NCBI GenBank assembly: GCA_903828455.1
Contig: CAIKMJ010000022.1
Coordinates: 124,001-188,000, forward strand
Reading direction: 5' to 3'
Length of the DNA: 64,000 nt
Source: an uncultured Acidobacteriia bacterium
GTDB taxonomy: Bacteria; Acidobacteriota; Terriglobia; Bryobacterales; Bryobacteraceae
Shown here: positions 33,805-42,918 of the stretch, one piece after another
Numbering within the stretch: position 1 is the stretch's first letter
Layout: every line of letters starts with the position of its first letter
The notes under the pieces: generated by a model
What the model saw: only the letters and a program-made list of their open reading frames with translations
The model's database searches: none
What the model was told of the DNA's origin: nothing
Position numbers and translations under genes: made by a program

Positions 33805-34337
33805 GACGGTTTCCGGCCATTCCGGCGCTGATCTTCACAGCTCAGATCTTCGCAGTTCTGACTTCCGCCGGTTGCGGTTATCACGTCGCCGGCGCGGCCG
33901 GCATCCTCCCGAAGGAGGTGCGTACGATCGCCGTCCCGGCGTGGAAGAACGTCAGCACGCAGTACCGCTTTTCCGACTACATTGCCGAAGCCGTCACGCG
34001 CGAGCTGATTTCCCGCACCCGCTACACCGTTGTCGCCGATGCCGCGAATGCCGATGCGGTCCTGACGGGATCGGTCGCCCGGGTGCTTCAGTCCGCCACG
34101 ACGCTCGATCCGGTGACCAACCGCGCCACGGCCGCGCAGATCATCGTGCAGCTGCAGGTGCGCCTTACGGCCAAAGACGGCAAGGTTCTCTACGATCAGC
34201 CCGGCCTCGAACTCCGTGACCGCTACGAGATCAGCATCGATCCCAAACAGTACTTCGACGAAAGCCAGCCCGCCACCGAGCGCATGGCGCGCGATATTGC
34301 CCGCACCGTGGTGAGCGCTGTGCTCGAAAGCTTCTGA
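33801..34337 (+). CDS. lptE: LptE-like outer-membrane lipoprotein (LPS assembly)
   Basis: A 178-residue lipoprotein. The signal peptide ends in SAGC with the lipidated Cys at 25, followed at once by GYHVAG, the conserved LptE start. The domain continues with TIAVPAWKNVSTQYRFSDYIAEAVTRELISR and VLTGSVARV, matching the LptE fold that plugs LptD in lipopolysaccharide export. The start is GTG 33801 in a GTGA overlap with the preceding stop, with AGGAGG at 33790-33795. It indicates a Gram-negative envelope with LPS. It is upstream of holA, as in many bacteria. Confidence 0.87.
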   Translation: MRRFPAIPALIFTAQIFAVLTSAGCGYHVAGAAGILPKEVRTIAVPAWKNVSTQYRFSDYIAEAVTRELISRTRYTVVADAANADAVLTGSVARVLQSATTLDPVTNRATAAQIIVQLQVRLTAKDGKVLYDQPGLELRDRYEISIDPKQYFDESQPATERMARDIARTVVSAVLESF

Positions 34338-34350
34338 ACGGCCGCCGCGT

Positions 34351-35415
34351 ATGACGCCCGCCCAATTTCTCGCCCGCGTCAAACGCAATGAAATTCCTCC
34401 CGTCTGCCTGTTTCTCGGGCTCGAAGGCTACAATCGCCGCCGCTGCCGCGAGGCTATCGTCGCGGCCCGCGCCGCTGTTGAGGCCGAACATTTCGATGCC
34501 GCCGAAACGCCGCTCGCCGCCATCATCGACGACGCCCGCGCGATGTCGCTCTTCGCAAACGAGCGGCTGATGTTCGTCAAAGGCGCGGAGGCCGCCATGC
34601 CGAGAAGTTCGCGCAGCGCCGCGGCCGCCGATGAGGATGACGGCGATTCCGACGGCGGACCGGCCGCCGCGGGAAGCGCCGGCCCGCTGGAAGCCTACGT
34701 CAAAAGCCCCACTCCCGGCGTGACCATTGTTTTCGAAGCCACGCGCTGGGATTTCGAAGGCGACGAGAAAGCCAAAACCGAGCGCGTCCGCAAGTTCTAC
34801 GGCGCGATTCCCGATGTGGTGGAATTTCGCCGCTTCACGGCAGATGAAGCTCGTCAGGAACTGTCCTCGCTGGCCCGCGCCTCCGGCGTGAAGCTGGATC
34901 CGGCCGCCGCCGAAGCGCTGGTGGATGCGCTCGCCGCCGACGTGGCGCGCATCGCAGTGGAGATCGAAAAACTGGCGCTCTACGGCAAGCCCATCACCGT
35001 GAACGATCTGCCGCAACTGGTGCCCGACGCGCGCCAGAGCACCATCTTCGCTCTCGTCAACGCGCTCGGCCGCCGCGATCGCGCGCGGTCGCTCGAATCG
35101 CTCGACGCACTGGTGCGGGATGGTGAGTACTTGCCGCTCGCCCTCACGTTTCTGGCCGGGCAGTTCCGCATGGCGCTGGTGGCGAAGGAAGCGAATTTGC
35201 GCAGTTCCTCGCAGATTCAGGGGCACTTTCAGCGCTCCGGGATTCAGATGTGGGGCTCGCGCGCCGAGCAGGTCGCGACGACGGCGTCGAAGTTCACGAA
35301 GGAACAACTGGAACGCGGGCTGAAGCTGATCTTCGAGGCCGACCGCGACCTGCGCAGCGCGCGGCCGGACGACCGCACGGTGGTGGAAAACTTCGTCGTC
35401 CGGCTCTGCGCCTGA
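34351..35415 (+). CDS. holA: DNA polymerase III delta subunit
   Basis: A 354-residue clamp-loader subunit that opens the beta sliding clamp. Recognisable are the N-terminal CLFLGLEGYNRRRC block (corresponding to the ydiGxExfL start of HolA), the central FRRFTADEARQELSSLARASGVKLDPAAAEALVD helical region, and the C-terminal LALTFLAGQFRMALVAKE block. A low-complexity acidic insert (ADEDDGDSDGGPAAAGSAG) lies near residues 91-110. It begins 13 bp after lptE, the usual lptE-holA order. It converges with the aminotransferase gene. Confidence 0.88.
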   Translation: MTPAQFLARVKRNEIPPVCLFLGLEGYNRRRCREAIVAARAAVEAEHFDAAETPLAAIIDDARAMSLFANERLMFVKGAEAAMPRSSRSAAAADEDDGDSDGGPAAAGSAGPLEAYVKSPTPGVTIVFEATRWDFEGDEKAKTERVRKFYGAIPDVVEFRRFTADEARQELSSLARASGVKLDPAAAEALVDALAADVARIAVEIEKLALYGKPITVNDLPQLVPDARQSTIFALVNALGRRDRARSLESLDALVRDGEYLPLALTFLAGQFRMALVAKEANLRSSSQIQGHFQRSGIQMWGSRAEQVATTASKFTKEQLERGLKLIFEADRDLRSARPDDRTVVENFVVRLCA

Positions 35416-35421
35416 TTTCCG

Positions 35422-36585
35422 CTAAGCGCTGAGGTATTCGAGCGCCGCGTCCACGCCGCCGCGCTTGTGCGGCACGCCGGCCAGCTTCAGACCCATTTCG
35501 ACGCCGCTCAGCGTGCCAGCCAGCATCAGATCGTTGAAGTAGCCCAGGTGGCCGATGCGGAAGACCTTGCCCGCGAGCCGGCTCAGCCCCGCGCCGAGCG
35601 ACATATTGAACTTCTGGAAGATCACGCGCCGCAACGCCGCTTCATCAAAACCTTCCGGCATCAGCACCGACGTCAGCGCGCTGCTGTAAGCGGCTTCATT
35701 CTGCGCGTACACTTCGAGCCCCCAGGCGCGAACCGCGCGGCGCGTGGCTTCGGCGTGACGCTTGTGGCGCGCGAACACGTTTTCGAGACCCTCTTCTTCC
35801 AGCATCGCCAGAGCTTCCTTCATGCCGTACAGCAGATTCGTGGCGGGCGTGGTGGGGAAGAAGCCGGTGCGGTTCTGCGCCAGCATGTCGTCCCAGCGCC
35901 AGTAAGCCTTCGGCATCTTCGAAGTCTTGCCGGCTTCGAGCGCTTTGGCGCTCACGGCATGGAAACCGAGGCCGGGCGGGAGCATGAGCCCCTTCTGGGA
36001 ACCGCTGATCGTCACGTCGATACCCCATTCGTCGTGCCGGTAATCCATGGAACCAAGACCGGAAATCGAATCCACCAGCAGCAGCGCGGGATGGCGCGCA
36101 TCGTCCAGCGTCTTACGGATCGACGCCATATTGCAGGTGATGCCGGTGGCCGTCTCGTTGTGAATCGCGAGCACGGCCTTGATTTCGTGGCCGGGATCGG
36201 CCGCGAGCTTCGCGGCGAGCGCGGTGGCATCGGGGCCCTGACGCCAGTCGCACGCGATGGAGTCTACCGTCAAGCCCAGATGGCCGGCCATTTTGGTCCA
36301 GAGAGCGGCGAAGTGGCCGCTGTCGAAGACCACCACGCGGTCGCCGGGGCTGAGCGTGTTGACCAGCGCGGCTTCCCACGCGCCGGAGCCGGACGCGGCG
36401 TAGATGAAGACTTCGCTCTTCGTCGCGAAGACCTTCTTCAGGCCTTCAAAGCAGGCGAAGGCCAGGGGCGGAAAGTCTGCGCCGCGATGGTCGATCGTCG
36501 GGTTGTCGATCGCACGCAGCACGCGGTCGGGGACATTGGTCGGTCCCGGAATCTGGAGAAAGTGACGGCCGGCTTGGTAACTCAT
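35422..36585 (-). CDS. Class V aminotransferase, alanine-glyoxylate/serine-pyruvate type
   Basis: A 387-residue PLP enzyme of the alanine-glyoxylate/serine-glyoxylate aminotransferase group. The N-terminus FLQIPGPTNVPDRVL is diagnostic. The PLP-binding aspartate is D172 in LLLVDSISGLGSMD and the Schiff-base lysine is K198 in SGSQKGLMLPPG. It would transfer amino groups between serine or alanine and glyoxylate/pyruvate in the cytoplasm. The start is ATG 36583-36585. The frame stays open far upstream but that part is antisense to the M3 peptidase gene. It is divergent from the peptidase gene. Confidence 0.93.
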   Translation of the reverse strand: MSYQAGRHFLQIPGPTNVPDRVLRAIDNPTIDHRGADFPPLAFACFEGLKKVFATKSEVFIYAASGSGAWEAALVNTLSPGDRVVVFDSGHFAALWTKMAGHLGLTVDSIACDWRQGPDATALAAKLAADPGHEIKAVLAIHNETATGITCNMASIRKTLDDARHPALLLVDSISGLGSMDYRHDEWGIDVTISGSQKGLMLPPGLGFHAVSAKALEAGKTSKMPKAYWRWDDMLAQNRTGFFPTTPATNLLYGMKEALAMLEEEGLENVFARHKRHAEATRRAVRAWGLEVYAQNEAAYSSALTSVLMPEGFDEAALRRVIFQKFNMSLGAGLSRLAGKVFRIGHLGYFNDLMLAGTLSGVEMGLKLAGVPHKRGGVDAALEYLSA

Positions 36586-36639
36586 GAATCCCTCGGGGTT
36601 GCAATCGATGGGTCGCAGGATAATAAAAATTAGCCCATC

Positions 36640-38658
36640 ATGCAGGAAAATCCACTCTATCAAATTCAATTCCAGATTCCGTTCGATCAGATTCGCGCCG
36701 AGCATGTCGAGCCGGGCGTGCGGGAACTGCTGAAGCGGTCGCAGGCCAATATCGACGCCATCGTGGCGGACGCGGCACCGCGCACCTGGGAGAACACCAT
36801 GATGGCGATGGAGCGCGCCACCGAGGGCCTCGACTACGCGCTTGGCGTCATCCGGCATCTGGAATCGGTGAACACCAGCCCCGAACTGCGCGCGGCGTGG
36901 AATGCGGTGGAAGGTGACGCGAGTGAATTCTATACGCTGATCCCGCTGAATGACGGCCTTTGGAAGCAGCTCAAAAAATTCGCGGAGACCGATGAAGCCA
37001 AGGCGCTCACCGGCACAAAGGCGCGCTTCGTGACGAAAACGCTCGATTCGTTCCGCCGGCATGGCGCCGATCTCGATGCAGCCGGCAAGAAACGCCTGGC
37101 TGAGATCGATGTGGAACTGACGAAGATCACGACGAAATTTTCGGAAAACGTGCTGGATTCCACCAACGCCTTCGAACTGATCGTGACCGACGAAGCGCAG
37201 CTGGCGGGTCTGCCCGAGAGCGCCCGCGCGGCGGCGAAACAGTCGGCCGAAACCAAGGGCGTGGCCGGATGGCGCTTCACGCTTCAGGCACCGAGCTACA
37301 TTCCGGTGCTCACGTATCTGGACGACCGCTCCATCCGCGAGCGCATGTACCGTGCGTTTTCGACGCGCGCCACCGAGCCCGAGCGCGACAACCGCCCGCT
37401 GATCGCGCAGATTCTGCAGTTGCGCCGGGAGAAGGCGAAGCTGCTCGGTTTTGCCGATTTCGCCGACTTCGTCCTCCATGACCGCATGGCGCACACCGGC
37501 GCGCGCGCCATGGAGTTTGTGCTCGATCTGGAAAAGAAGACGCAGCCGTTCTTCGGGAAGGAAAATGCCGAGCTGGAAGCGTATGCCGGCATGAAGCTGG
37601 AACCGTGGGATGTGGGCTACTGGGCTGAAAAGCAGCGCCGCGCGCTGTACGATTTCGATGAAGAAGAGCTGCGGCCCTACTTCCGGTCCGAGCGCGTTGT
37701 GGATGGCATGTTCGAGATCGTGCAGAAGCTGTTCGGCATAAGCGTGACGCGTCGCGAGGGCGTGCCGCTGTGGCATCCCGACGTGCGCTGCTACGAAGTG
37801 CGCGACCGCGACGGTCTGCTGCTCGGCTCGTTCTACGCCGACTGGTATCCGCGCGAGACCAAGCGCGACGGCGCGTGGATGGAGGCGTTCATCACCGGCG
37901 TCGAAACGCCGAAGGGCTTCGAGCCGCACTCCGGCTGCGTCTGCGGCAACATGACGCCGCCGGTGGGCGACAAGCCGGCGCTGCTGACGCACCGCGAAGT
38001 CGAAACCATCTTCCATGAGTTCGGGCATCTGCTGCATCATGTGCTGAGCCGCGTGGAGGTGAAGAGCCTTGCGGGCACGCAGGTCGCGTGGGACTTCGTG
38101 GAGCTGCCGAGCCAGATCATGGAGAACTGGTGCTGGGAGCGGAAGGCGCTCGATCTGTTCGCGCGGCACTATGAGACCGGCGCCGCGATTCCTGAAGAGC
38201 TGTTCCGGAAGATGGTGCGGGCGCGGACGTATCGCGGCGCTAATGCGCAGATGCGGCAGCTCGGCTTTGCCTGCGTGGATCTGAAGCTGCATCGGGAATA
38301 CGATCCCGGGCGCGACGGCGATGTGATGGAGTACGCGAAGAAGATCGCGCAGCCGTTCTCCGCGGCGAAGTTCCCGGAAAAGTACGGGATGATCGCCGGC
38401 TTCACGCATCTGTTCGCCAGCCCGGTGGCGTACGGCGCCGGCTATTACTCGTACAAGTGGGCCGAAGTGCTGGATGCCGATGCCTTCACCCGTTTTCTCG
38501 AAGAGGGCATCTTCAGCGAAGAGGCGGGCGCAGCGTTCCGCGAGCATATTCTGTCGAAGGGCGACAGCGAGGATCCGGCGGAGCTCTACCGCAGGTTCAT
38601 GGGCCGGGAACCGAATCCGGAAGCGCTGCTGGTGCGTTCGGGACTGGTGGCGGCCTGA
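36640..38658 (+). CDS. M3-family oligopeptidase
   Basis: A 672-residue zinc metallopeptidase of the thimet oligopeptidase/oligopeptidase A family that degrades short peptides in the cytoplasm. The HExxH zinc motif is HEFGH at 459-463 in ETIFHEFGHLLHHVLS, and the third ligand Glu is expected in the ELPSQIMENWCWE segment that follows. Family landmarks FVLHDRMAHTGARAMEFV and the Tyr/His-rich loop (FASPVAYGAGYYSYKWAEVLDADAF) needed for substrate binding are present. The length is standard. ATG 36640 is right after an AT-rich, promoter-like GATAATAAAAAT. Its stop overlaps the ATPase start by one base. Confidence 0.94.
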   Translation: MQENPLYQIQFQIPFDQIRAEHVEPGVRELLKRSQANIDAIVADAAPRTWENTMMAMERATEGLDYALGVIRHLESVNTSPELRAAWNAVEGDASEFYTLIPLNDGLWKQLKKFAETDEAKALTGTKARFVTKTLDSFRRHGADLDAAGKKRLAEIDVELTKITTKFSENVLDSTNAFELIVTDEAQLAGLPESARAAAKQSAETKGVAGWRFTLQAPSYIPVLTYLDDRSIRERMYRAFSTRATEPERDNRPLIAQILQLRREKAKLLGFADFADFVLHDRMAHTGARAMEFVLDLEKKTQPFFGKENAELEAYAGMKLEPWDVGYWAEKQRRALYDFDEEELRPYFRSERVVDGMFEIVQKLFGISVTRREGVPLWHPDVRCYEVRDRDGLLLGSFYADWYPRETKRDGAWMEAFITGVETPKGFEPHSGCVCGNMTPPVGDKPALLTHREVETIFHEFGHLLHHVLSRVEVKSLAGTQVAWDFVELPSQIMENWCWERKALDLFARHYETGAAIPEELFRKMVRARTYRGANAQMRQLGFACVDLKLHREYDPGRDGDVMEYAKKIAQPFSAAKFPEKYGMIAGFTHLFASPVAYGAGYYSYKWAEVLDADAFTRFLEEGIFSEEAGAAFREHILSKGDSEDPAELYRRFMGREPNPEALLVRSGLVAA

Positions 38659-39257
38659 TGTTTCTGAAGATTCTCGCGCATCCGATATTTCAGAATCTGA
38701 ACTTCCACATGCCGATGATTGTCGACCTCTCGCATCCGCTCGTGATGCTGACCGGCGAGAACGGCTCCGGCAAGTCGACGCTGCTGCATTCCATCAGCTA
38801 CGCGCTGAAGGGCGAGCAGGTGGATGGTTTCGTCTACAAGCTCGATCGCGGCGGCGTGAAGCGCGGCAAGGTGTTTTTGTTCGACGCCGAGCAGCACAAC
38901 CCGCGGATGCAGCTGGAATTCTTCGCGGATCAGCCGGAGATGCTGGAGTTCCTGAAATCGGCAAGCCACGGGCAGGTGATGCTGGCGATGTTCCAGCAGA
39001 ATTTTCCGGCGCTGGAGAGGGGAACGACGCTGCTGCTCGATGAACCGGAGATGGCGCTTTCGCAGTCGAATCAGCGGCGCGTGCTGAAGATGCTGCAGGA
39101 ACTGGTGGATCAGCGCGGCTTCCGCATCATCTGCGCCACGCACTCGCCGGTTTTAATCGGCGCGCCGGAGACTTACGTGATCAATCTCGACAACCACGTG
39201 AACCGCAATATCCCGCAGGATGATTTCGGTGTGGAAGGTGCGAGTACGATCCAGTAG
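38658..39257 (+). CDS. Small AAA/ABC-type ATPase
   Basis: A 199-residue ATPase with Walker A GENGSGKST at 33-41, a signature-like SHGQ at 103-106, Walker B TLLLDEPEMAL at 124-134 and a switch histidine in ATHSPVL. This is the compact SMC/ABC-like AAA_21-type fold, shorter than usual because the region between Walker A and the signature is trimmed. No fused nuclease (such as OLD/TOPRIM) is present. It starts at ATG 38658, sharing a base with the upstream TGA (TGATG), so it is translated with the M3 peptidase. A functional link is suggested by coupling, but no mechanism is known to me. Confidence 0.82.
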   Translation: MFLKILAHPIFQNLNFHMPMIVDLSHPLVMLTGENGSGKSTLLHSISYALKGEQVDGFVYKLDRGGVKRGKVFLFDAEQHNPRMQLEFFADQPEMLEFLKSASHGQVMLAMFQQNFPALERGTTLLLDEPEMALSQSNQRRVLKMLQELVDQRGFRIICATHSPVLIGAPETYVINLDNHVNRNIPQDDFGVEGASTIQ

Positions 39258-39263
39258 AGCGGC

Positions 39264-40862
39264 TTACTTGCCTTCTTTGCTTTCGTGATATTCCATCTCG
39301 GTGTTCAGCGCCCACAGGTTGCTCTTGTCGGTGCTGCCCGAGATGATGTTGTCCACCGCCGTCATGGCGGTCAGCATGGAGTGGTCCTGGTTGTTGTACT
39401 TATGCATGCCGTTACGGCCGACCAGAAACAGGTTCTCGAAACGGCTGATGTATTCCTTCACTTCGCCGAAACGCTCGTAGGCGCCGAAGTAGGCCGGATA
39501 GGTCTTCGGCATGCGGATCACGCAGGCATCGAGCACGTCGTTCTCGTCGATGATTCCGATCTTCGCCACTTCGCTCTTCGCCAGCGCGATCATCTCGTCA
39601 TCCGGCAGCTGCCAGAGCGCGTCGCTTTCGTAGCAGAAGTATTCGAGGCCGATCCAGACGTTCTCTGGATTCGAAACCAGATACGGACTCCAGTTGTTGA
39701 AGATCTGCATCCGGCCCACCTGAACGTCCGGCTCCTGCACGTAAATCCAGTTGTCGGATAAGAGCCGTTCGCCCTGCGGCGTCTGTTCCTTGATCTTCAG
39801 CTTCTTCAGCAGCAGTCCCACCGTGATGAAGTCGCGATACTGCAGGCCCTGGCTGACCTCCCGCACATTCTGCGGTACCGGCGCTTCCAGACACCCGATC
39901 AGCTCCTTAATCGGCATGGTGGAGAAGAAATAGTCGGCTTCGATGCGCCGCCGTTCGCCGGTCTCGACATGTACAGTATCCACGGCCGTGACGCGGAAGC
40001 CGCTGGTATGGATCTTGTCCACATTCCAGCCCGATTCCACCAGTCCACCCTGCCGCTTCACATCCTCGGCCACGTACTCCCAAAGCTGTCCCGGCCCGTA
40101 CTTGGGATACATGAAGCGCTCGATCAGCGACGTTTCCGTGCCCTTCTGCGCAATGTCTCCGCTGCCCGCCGTCTTTGGTTTGCCGGCGAAAGCCTTCTTC
40201 ACAAAGTGCGTGACCGCTTTCAGAATCGACAGGCCTTTAATTCGCTGCGCGCCCCACTCGGCGCTGATCTGATCGCACGGCACGCCCCAGACTTTTTCCG
40301 TGTACGACTTGAAGAACGTCAGATACAGCTCGCGGCCGAACCGGTTGATCAGGAATTGTTCCAGCGTCTTTTCCGGTTTGATCTGGCTCAGCATGCTGGC
40401 CGTGTAGCTAACGCCGATCTTTATGGTGCGTACAATGCCGAGGTTCTTCACCGTGTCGCCGTTCAGCGTGATTGGGTAATCGAAGAAGCGCCGCAGAAAG
40501 TAGATGCGCGACTTGCGATTGCGAATCAGCATCACGCGGTCGTCGCGCGTGGCGTCCGGGGCATTCGGCGCGGCGGTGACCTCGGTCGACTGGTTGTGAT
40601 ACGTGATCTGTTGCGGCGCGCCCGGTGTGCCTTCCACCGGCATCACTTCCATCCACCACTTCATGACGCGGTCGCTCTTGGAAAAGAAGCGGTGGCCGCC
40701 GATATCGATCAGATTGCCTTTGTAGCGGACGGTTCGCGAAATTCCGCCGATGTAATCGCTCTTTTCGAGCACGTGCGGCGTCACATCCGAGCGCTTCAGC
40801 AACTCGAATGCGGCCGTCAGTCCGGCCGGTCCCGCTCCGATGATGAGCGCGGTCTTACTCAT
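39264..40862 (-). CDS. NAD(P)/FAD-dependent oxidoreductase, UDP-galactopyranose mutase-like superfamily
   Basis: A 532-residue flavoprotein. The N-terminal dinucleotide motif [16 protein letters not shown] (7-22) with the acidic end LEKSDYIGG is followed by [15 protein letters not shown], as in the Glf/amine-oxidase-like proteins often found with polysaccharide loci. The C-terminal [21 protein letters not shown] block closes the FAD site. The reaction is unknown; candidates are sugar-nucleotide mutase-like or protoporphyrinogen/carotenoid-oxidase-like chemistry. It lies 46 bp downstream of yggX on the same strand. Confidence 0.85.
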   Translation of the reverse strand: MSKTALIIGAGPAGLTAAFELLKRSDVTPHVLEKSDYIGGISRTVRYKGNLIDIGGHRFFSKSDRVMKWWMEVMPVEGTPGAPQQITYHNQSTEVTAAPNAPDATRDDRVMLIRNRKSRIYFLRRFFDYPITLNGDTVKNLGIVRTIKIGVSYTASMLSQIKPEKTLEQFLINRFGRELYLTFFKSYTEKVWGVPCDQISAEWGAQRIKGLSILKAVTHFVKKAFAGKPKTAGSGDIAQKGTETSLIERFMYPKYGPGQLWEYVAEDVKRQGGLVESGWNVDKIHTSGFRVTAVDTVHVETGERRRIEADYFFSTMPIKELIGCLEAPVPQNVREVSQGLQYRDFITVGLLLKKLKIKEQTPQGERLLSDNWIYVQEPDVQVGRMQIFNNWSPYLVSNPENVWIGLEYFCYESDALWQLPDDEMIALAKSEVAKIGIIDENDVLDACVIRMPKTYPAYFGAYERFGEVKEYISRFENLFLVGRNGMHKYNNQDHSMLTAMTAVDNIISGSTDKSNLWALNTEMEYHESKEGK

Positions 40863-40908
40863 GCTCGCGATGTCCCGGTTTGTATGACGCGGTGCGGCAC
40901 GTAGCCGG

Positions 40909-41238
40909 TCATTTTGCGCGCGGAGCCACGAAATCCGGCGGCAGCGCCGCGCCTGCTCCGAAGAAGTATTGCTCCATCTGCTGGATCAGAAACTCCTGCG
41001 CTTCTTTCGTTCCGAGGTTGAGCCTGTACTCGTTCATAAGCATCTTCATGTGCTCGACCCACATCTTCCACGCATCTTTCGAGACGTTGTCGTAGATGCG
41101 CTGGCCGAGCGGGTGGCCTTCGAACGGCACCTCCGTCAGACCTTCCATCTCCCGCTGAAACTTCACGCAAAAGACCTTGCGCGCGCCCTCGGGGATCGGC
41201 GCGAACTGATCGGGATTGCCACCTGTTCCACAAGCCAT
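40909..41238 (-). CDS. yggX: YggX-like Fe(II)-trafficking / oxidative damage protection protein
   Basis: A 109-residue protein matching YggX throughout: [14 protein letters not shown] with its conserved Cys, [46 protein letters not shown]. YggX protects iron-sulfur enzymes from oxidative damage and is linked to iron trafficking. The N-terminus has about 20 extra residues ([19 protein letters not shown]) and the C-terminus a short Pro-rich tail compared with the ~90-residue E. coli protein. The start is ATG 41236-41238, though an internal start nearer the conserved region cannot be excluded. Confidence 0.9.
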   Translation of the reverse strand: MACGTGGNPDQFAPIPEGARKVFCVKFQREMEGLTEVPFEGHPLGQRIYDNVSKDAWKMWVEHMKMLMNEYRLNLGTKEAQEFLIQQMEQYFFGAGAALPPDFVAPRAK

Positions 41239-41260
41239 ATAACGTCAGGATACCAGTCAC

Positions 41261-42697
41261 TCAGGACGAAACGGGAGGTCTTTGTTTATGCCAGTCCGTC
41301 CGTTTTTGAAATTCGTTGGCCAGAGCCAGCACCATGTTTTCGCTGAACGCGGGCCCCAAAATCTGCAGCCCCACCGGCATGCGCCCCGACGTTGTACCAG
41401 TCATGCCGCACGGCACACTGATGGCCGGCAGCCCCGCAAGATTTCCGGCCGGCGTCAGCCCGCGAAGGCCCCGCGAGGTGGGCGTCTTGTCGCGCGGCGG
41501 GTCGGGTCCATCGAACGGTTCCGCCACCGGCGGCGCCTGGCCGTAGCGCGCGGGTGCTACCAGCAGGTCCACATCGCTGAACATCTCGCGAAACTTCGCC
41601 TTGATCAGCGTCCGGATACGCATGGCCCGCAGATAGTCCTTCGCCGGAATCCCGAGGTTCGCGCGGAGTCCCGCCGCCTGGCTGGGGTCCGCCAGTTGAT
41701 CCACCCGGCCGCTGGCGATCAGCTCTTCGAACGCCGCCCCGCCCTCGGCGCCGATCACAATGTCCGCCAGGTCGCCGTAGGGGAAGTCAGGAATCTCCAC
41801 TTCGGTCAGCTTCACGCCGGTTTCGCCGATCGCCTGGATCGCCGCTGCCAGCGCGGGCCGCATCGGTGGTTCGGCCCAGTCGATGTCCGCCGGCGCGAAG
41901 CCGATCTTCAGCTGGTTCAGCGGCCGCGCGTACTGCGGGAAGTAGTAAAAGCTCTTGCCGGCGGAGCCTTCGTCGCGGTCGTCTCCGCCCGCAATCGCCT
42001 GCAGCACGTTGCCGCAGTCGTCGGCACTGCGCGCGAGGACGCCGATTTTATCCATGGTCCATGCCAGCGTCATAGCGCCGCGCCGGCTCACCAGTCCGTA
42101 GGTGGGCCGCAGACCCGTCACGCCGCACAGCGCGGCGGGTCCGAGGATCGAACCCGACGTCTCCGAACCCAGCGCATACGGCACCAGTCCTGCCGCCACC
42201 GCGCTTCCCGGACCGCTGGAAGATCCTCCGGACCATTTCGTGCGATCCCACGGATTCAGTCCCGGCCCGAACAGCGAAGCCCCGGCAATCCGGTAATCGC
42301 CGCCGCCGGCCAGTTCAACCATCGAGAGCTTGCCGATCAGATTCGCCCCGGTTTTATCCAGCTTCTGCAGCACCGCCGCCGTTTCTTCGAACACCTGCCC
42401 TGCATAGGGTTTGGCGCCCCACGTGGTTGGTTGTCCCGCATAGGCCAGCAGATCTTTGGCGCCGTAGGGCACGGCCTGGAGCGGTCCGCGAAGTCTGCCG
42501 TCTTTCAATTCTTTATCGATGTCCTTCGCGCGGCGCAGCGCAATCGCGGTCATCGGGAGCGCAAGTGCGTTGTAGCGGGGGCCCAGTTTTTCGAGGCGCT
42601 CGCAGAAGGCGCGCGTCAGTTCCACGGCGGAAAATTCGCGAGTCCGCCAGCGCTGGTTCAGCTCCGTGATGCCGGCAAAGAAGACGTCGTCATTCAT
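41261..42697 (-). CDS. Amidase-signature family amidase
   Basis: A 478-residue amidase of the Ser-cisSer-Lys class. The lysine is K81 in VPYGAKDLL, the glycine/serine loop is SGGSSSGPGSAVAAG (156-170) with the cis-Ser, and the nucleophile is the last Ser of GSETSGS (about S183). It resembles GatA and general amide hydrolases, but no gatB or gatC is nearby, so a catabolic or periplasmic amidase is more likely. The start ATG 42695-42697 overlaps the stop of the Tat mini-protein (ATGA). Export may be assisted by that protein, as the amidase itself has no signal peptide. Confidence 0.9.
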   Translation of the reverse strand: MNDDVFFAGITELNQRWRTREFSAVELTRAFCERLEKLGPRYNALALPMTAIALRRAKDIDKELKDGRLRGPLQAVPYGAKDLLAYAGQPTTWGAKPYAGQVFEETAAVLQKLDKTGANLIGKLSMVELAGGGDYRIAGASLFGPGLNPWDRTKWSGGSSSGPGSAVAAGLVPYALGSETSGSILGPAALCGVTGLRPTYGLVSRRGAMTLAWTMDKIGVLARSADDCGNVLQAIAGGDDRDEGSAGKSFYYFPQYARPLNQLKIGFAPADIDWAEPPMRPALAAAIQAIGETGVKLTEVEIPDFPYGDLADIVIGAEGGAAFEELIASGRVDQLADPSQAAGLRANLGIPAKDYLRAMRIRTLIKAKFREMFSDVDLLVAPARYGQAPPVAEPFDGPDPPRDKTPTSRGLRGLTPAGNLAGLPAISVPCGMTGTTSGRMPVGLQILGPAFSENMVLALANEFQKRTDWHKQRPPVSS

Positions 42698-42918
42698 GCG
42701 CGGAAGCGGAACGCCGGCTCCACATCCGGCGCAACCGGCACCTTTGCGATTGCCTGCTGCGCGGCCGCGCGCGATTGGCGGGCTTCAGCCAGCCAGTCCC
42801 TCTGCCCGTCCGGCGGAGTTTGCGCCAGCGTTGCCGACGGCGCCAGGAGCGCCGCGGGCACCAGCGCGGCGGCCCCTGCCACCGCCGCCTCGCCCAGCGC
42901 CCTGCGCGTCATTTTCAT
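42694..42918 (-). CDS. Small Tat-signal protein coupled to the amidase
   Basis: A 74-residue protein that is mostly a twin-arginine signal peptide: MTRRALGEAAVAGAAALVP with RR at 5-6 and a hydrophobic stretch ending in ATLAQ. After cleavage only about 40 residues remain (DWLAEARQSRAAAQQ to AFRFRA). From memory, acidobacteria often carry a short protein of this form directly before an amidase; it may be a separate subunit or piggy-back escort. It overlaps aroDE upstream and the amidase downstream, both by four bases (ATGA), so all three are coupled. Confidence 0.75.
   Translation of the reverse strand: MKMTRRALGEAAVAGAAALVPAALLAPSATLAQTPPDGQRDWLAEARQSRAAAQQAIAKVPVAPDVEPAFRFRA

Noticed and set aside
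36586-38547. Long upstream extension of the class V aminotransferase frame
   Set aside because: Antisense to the M3 peptidase gene. The aminotransferase family begins exactly at the ATG at 36585.
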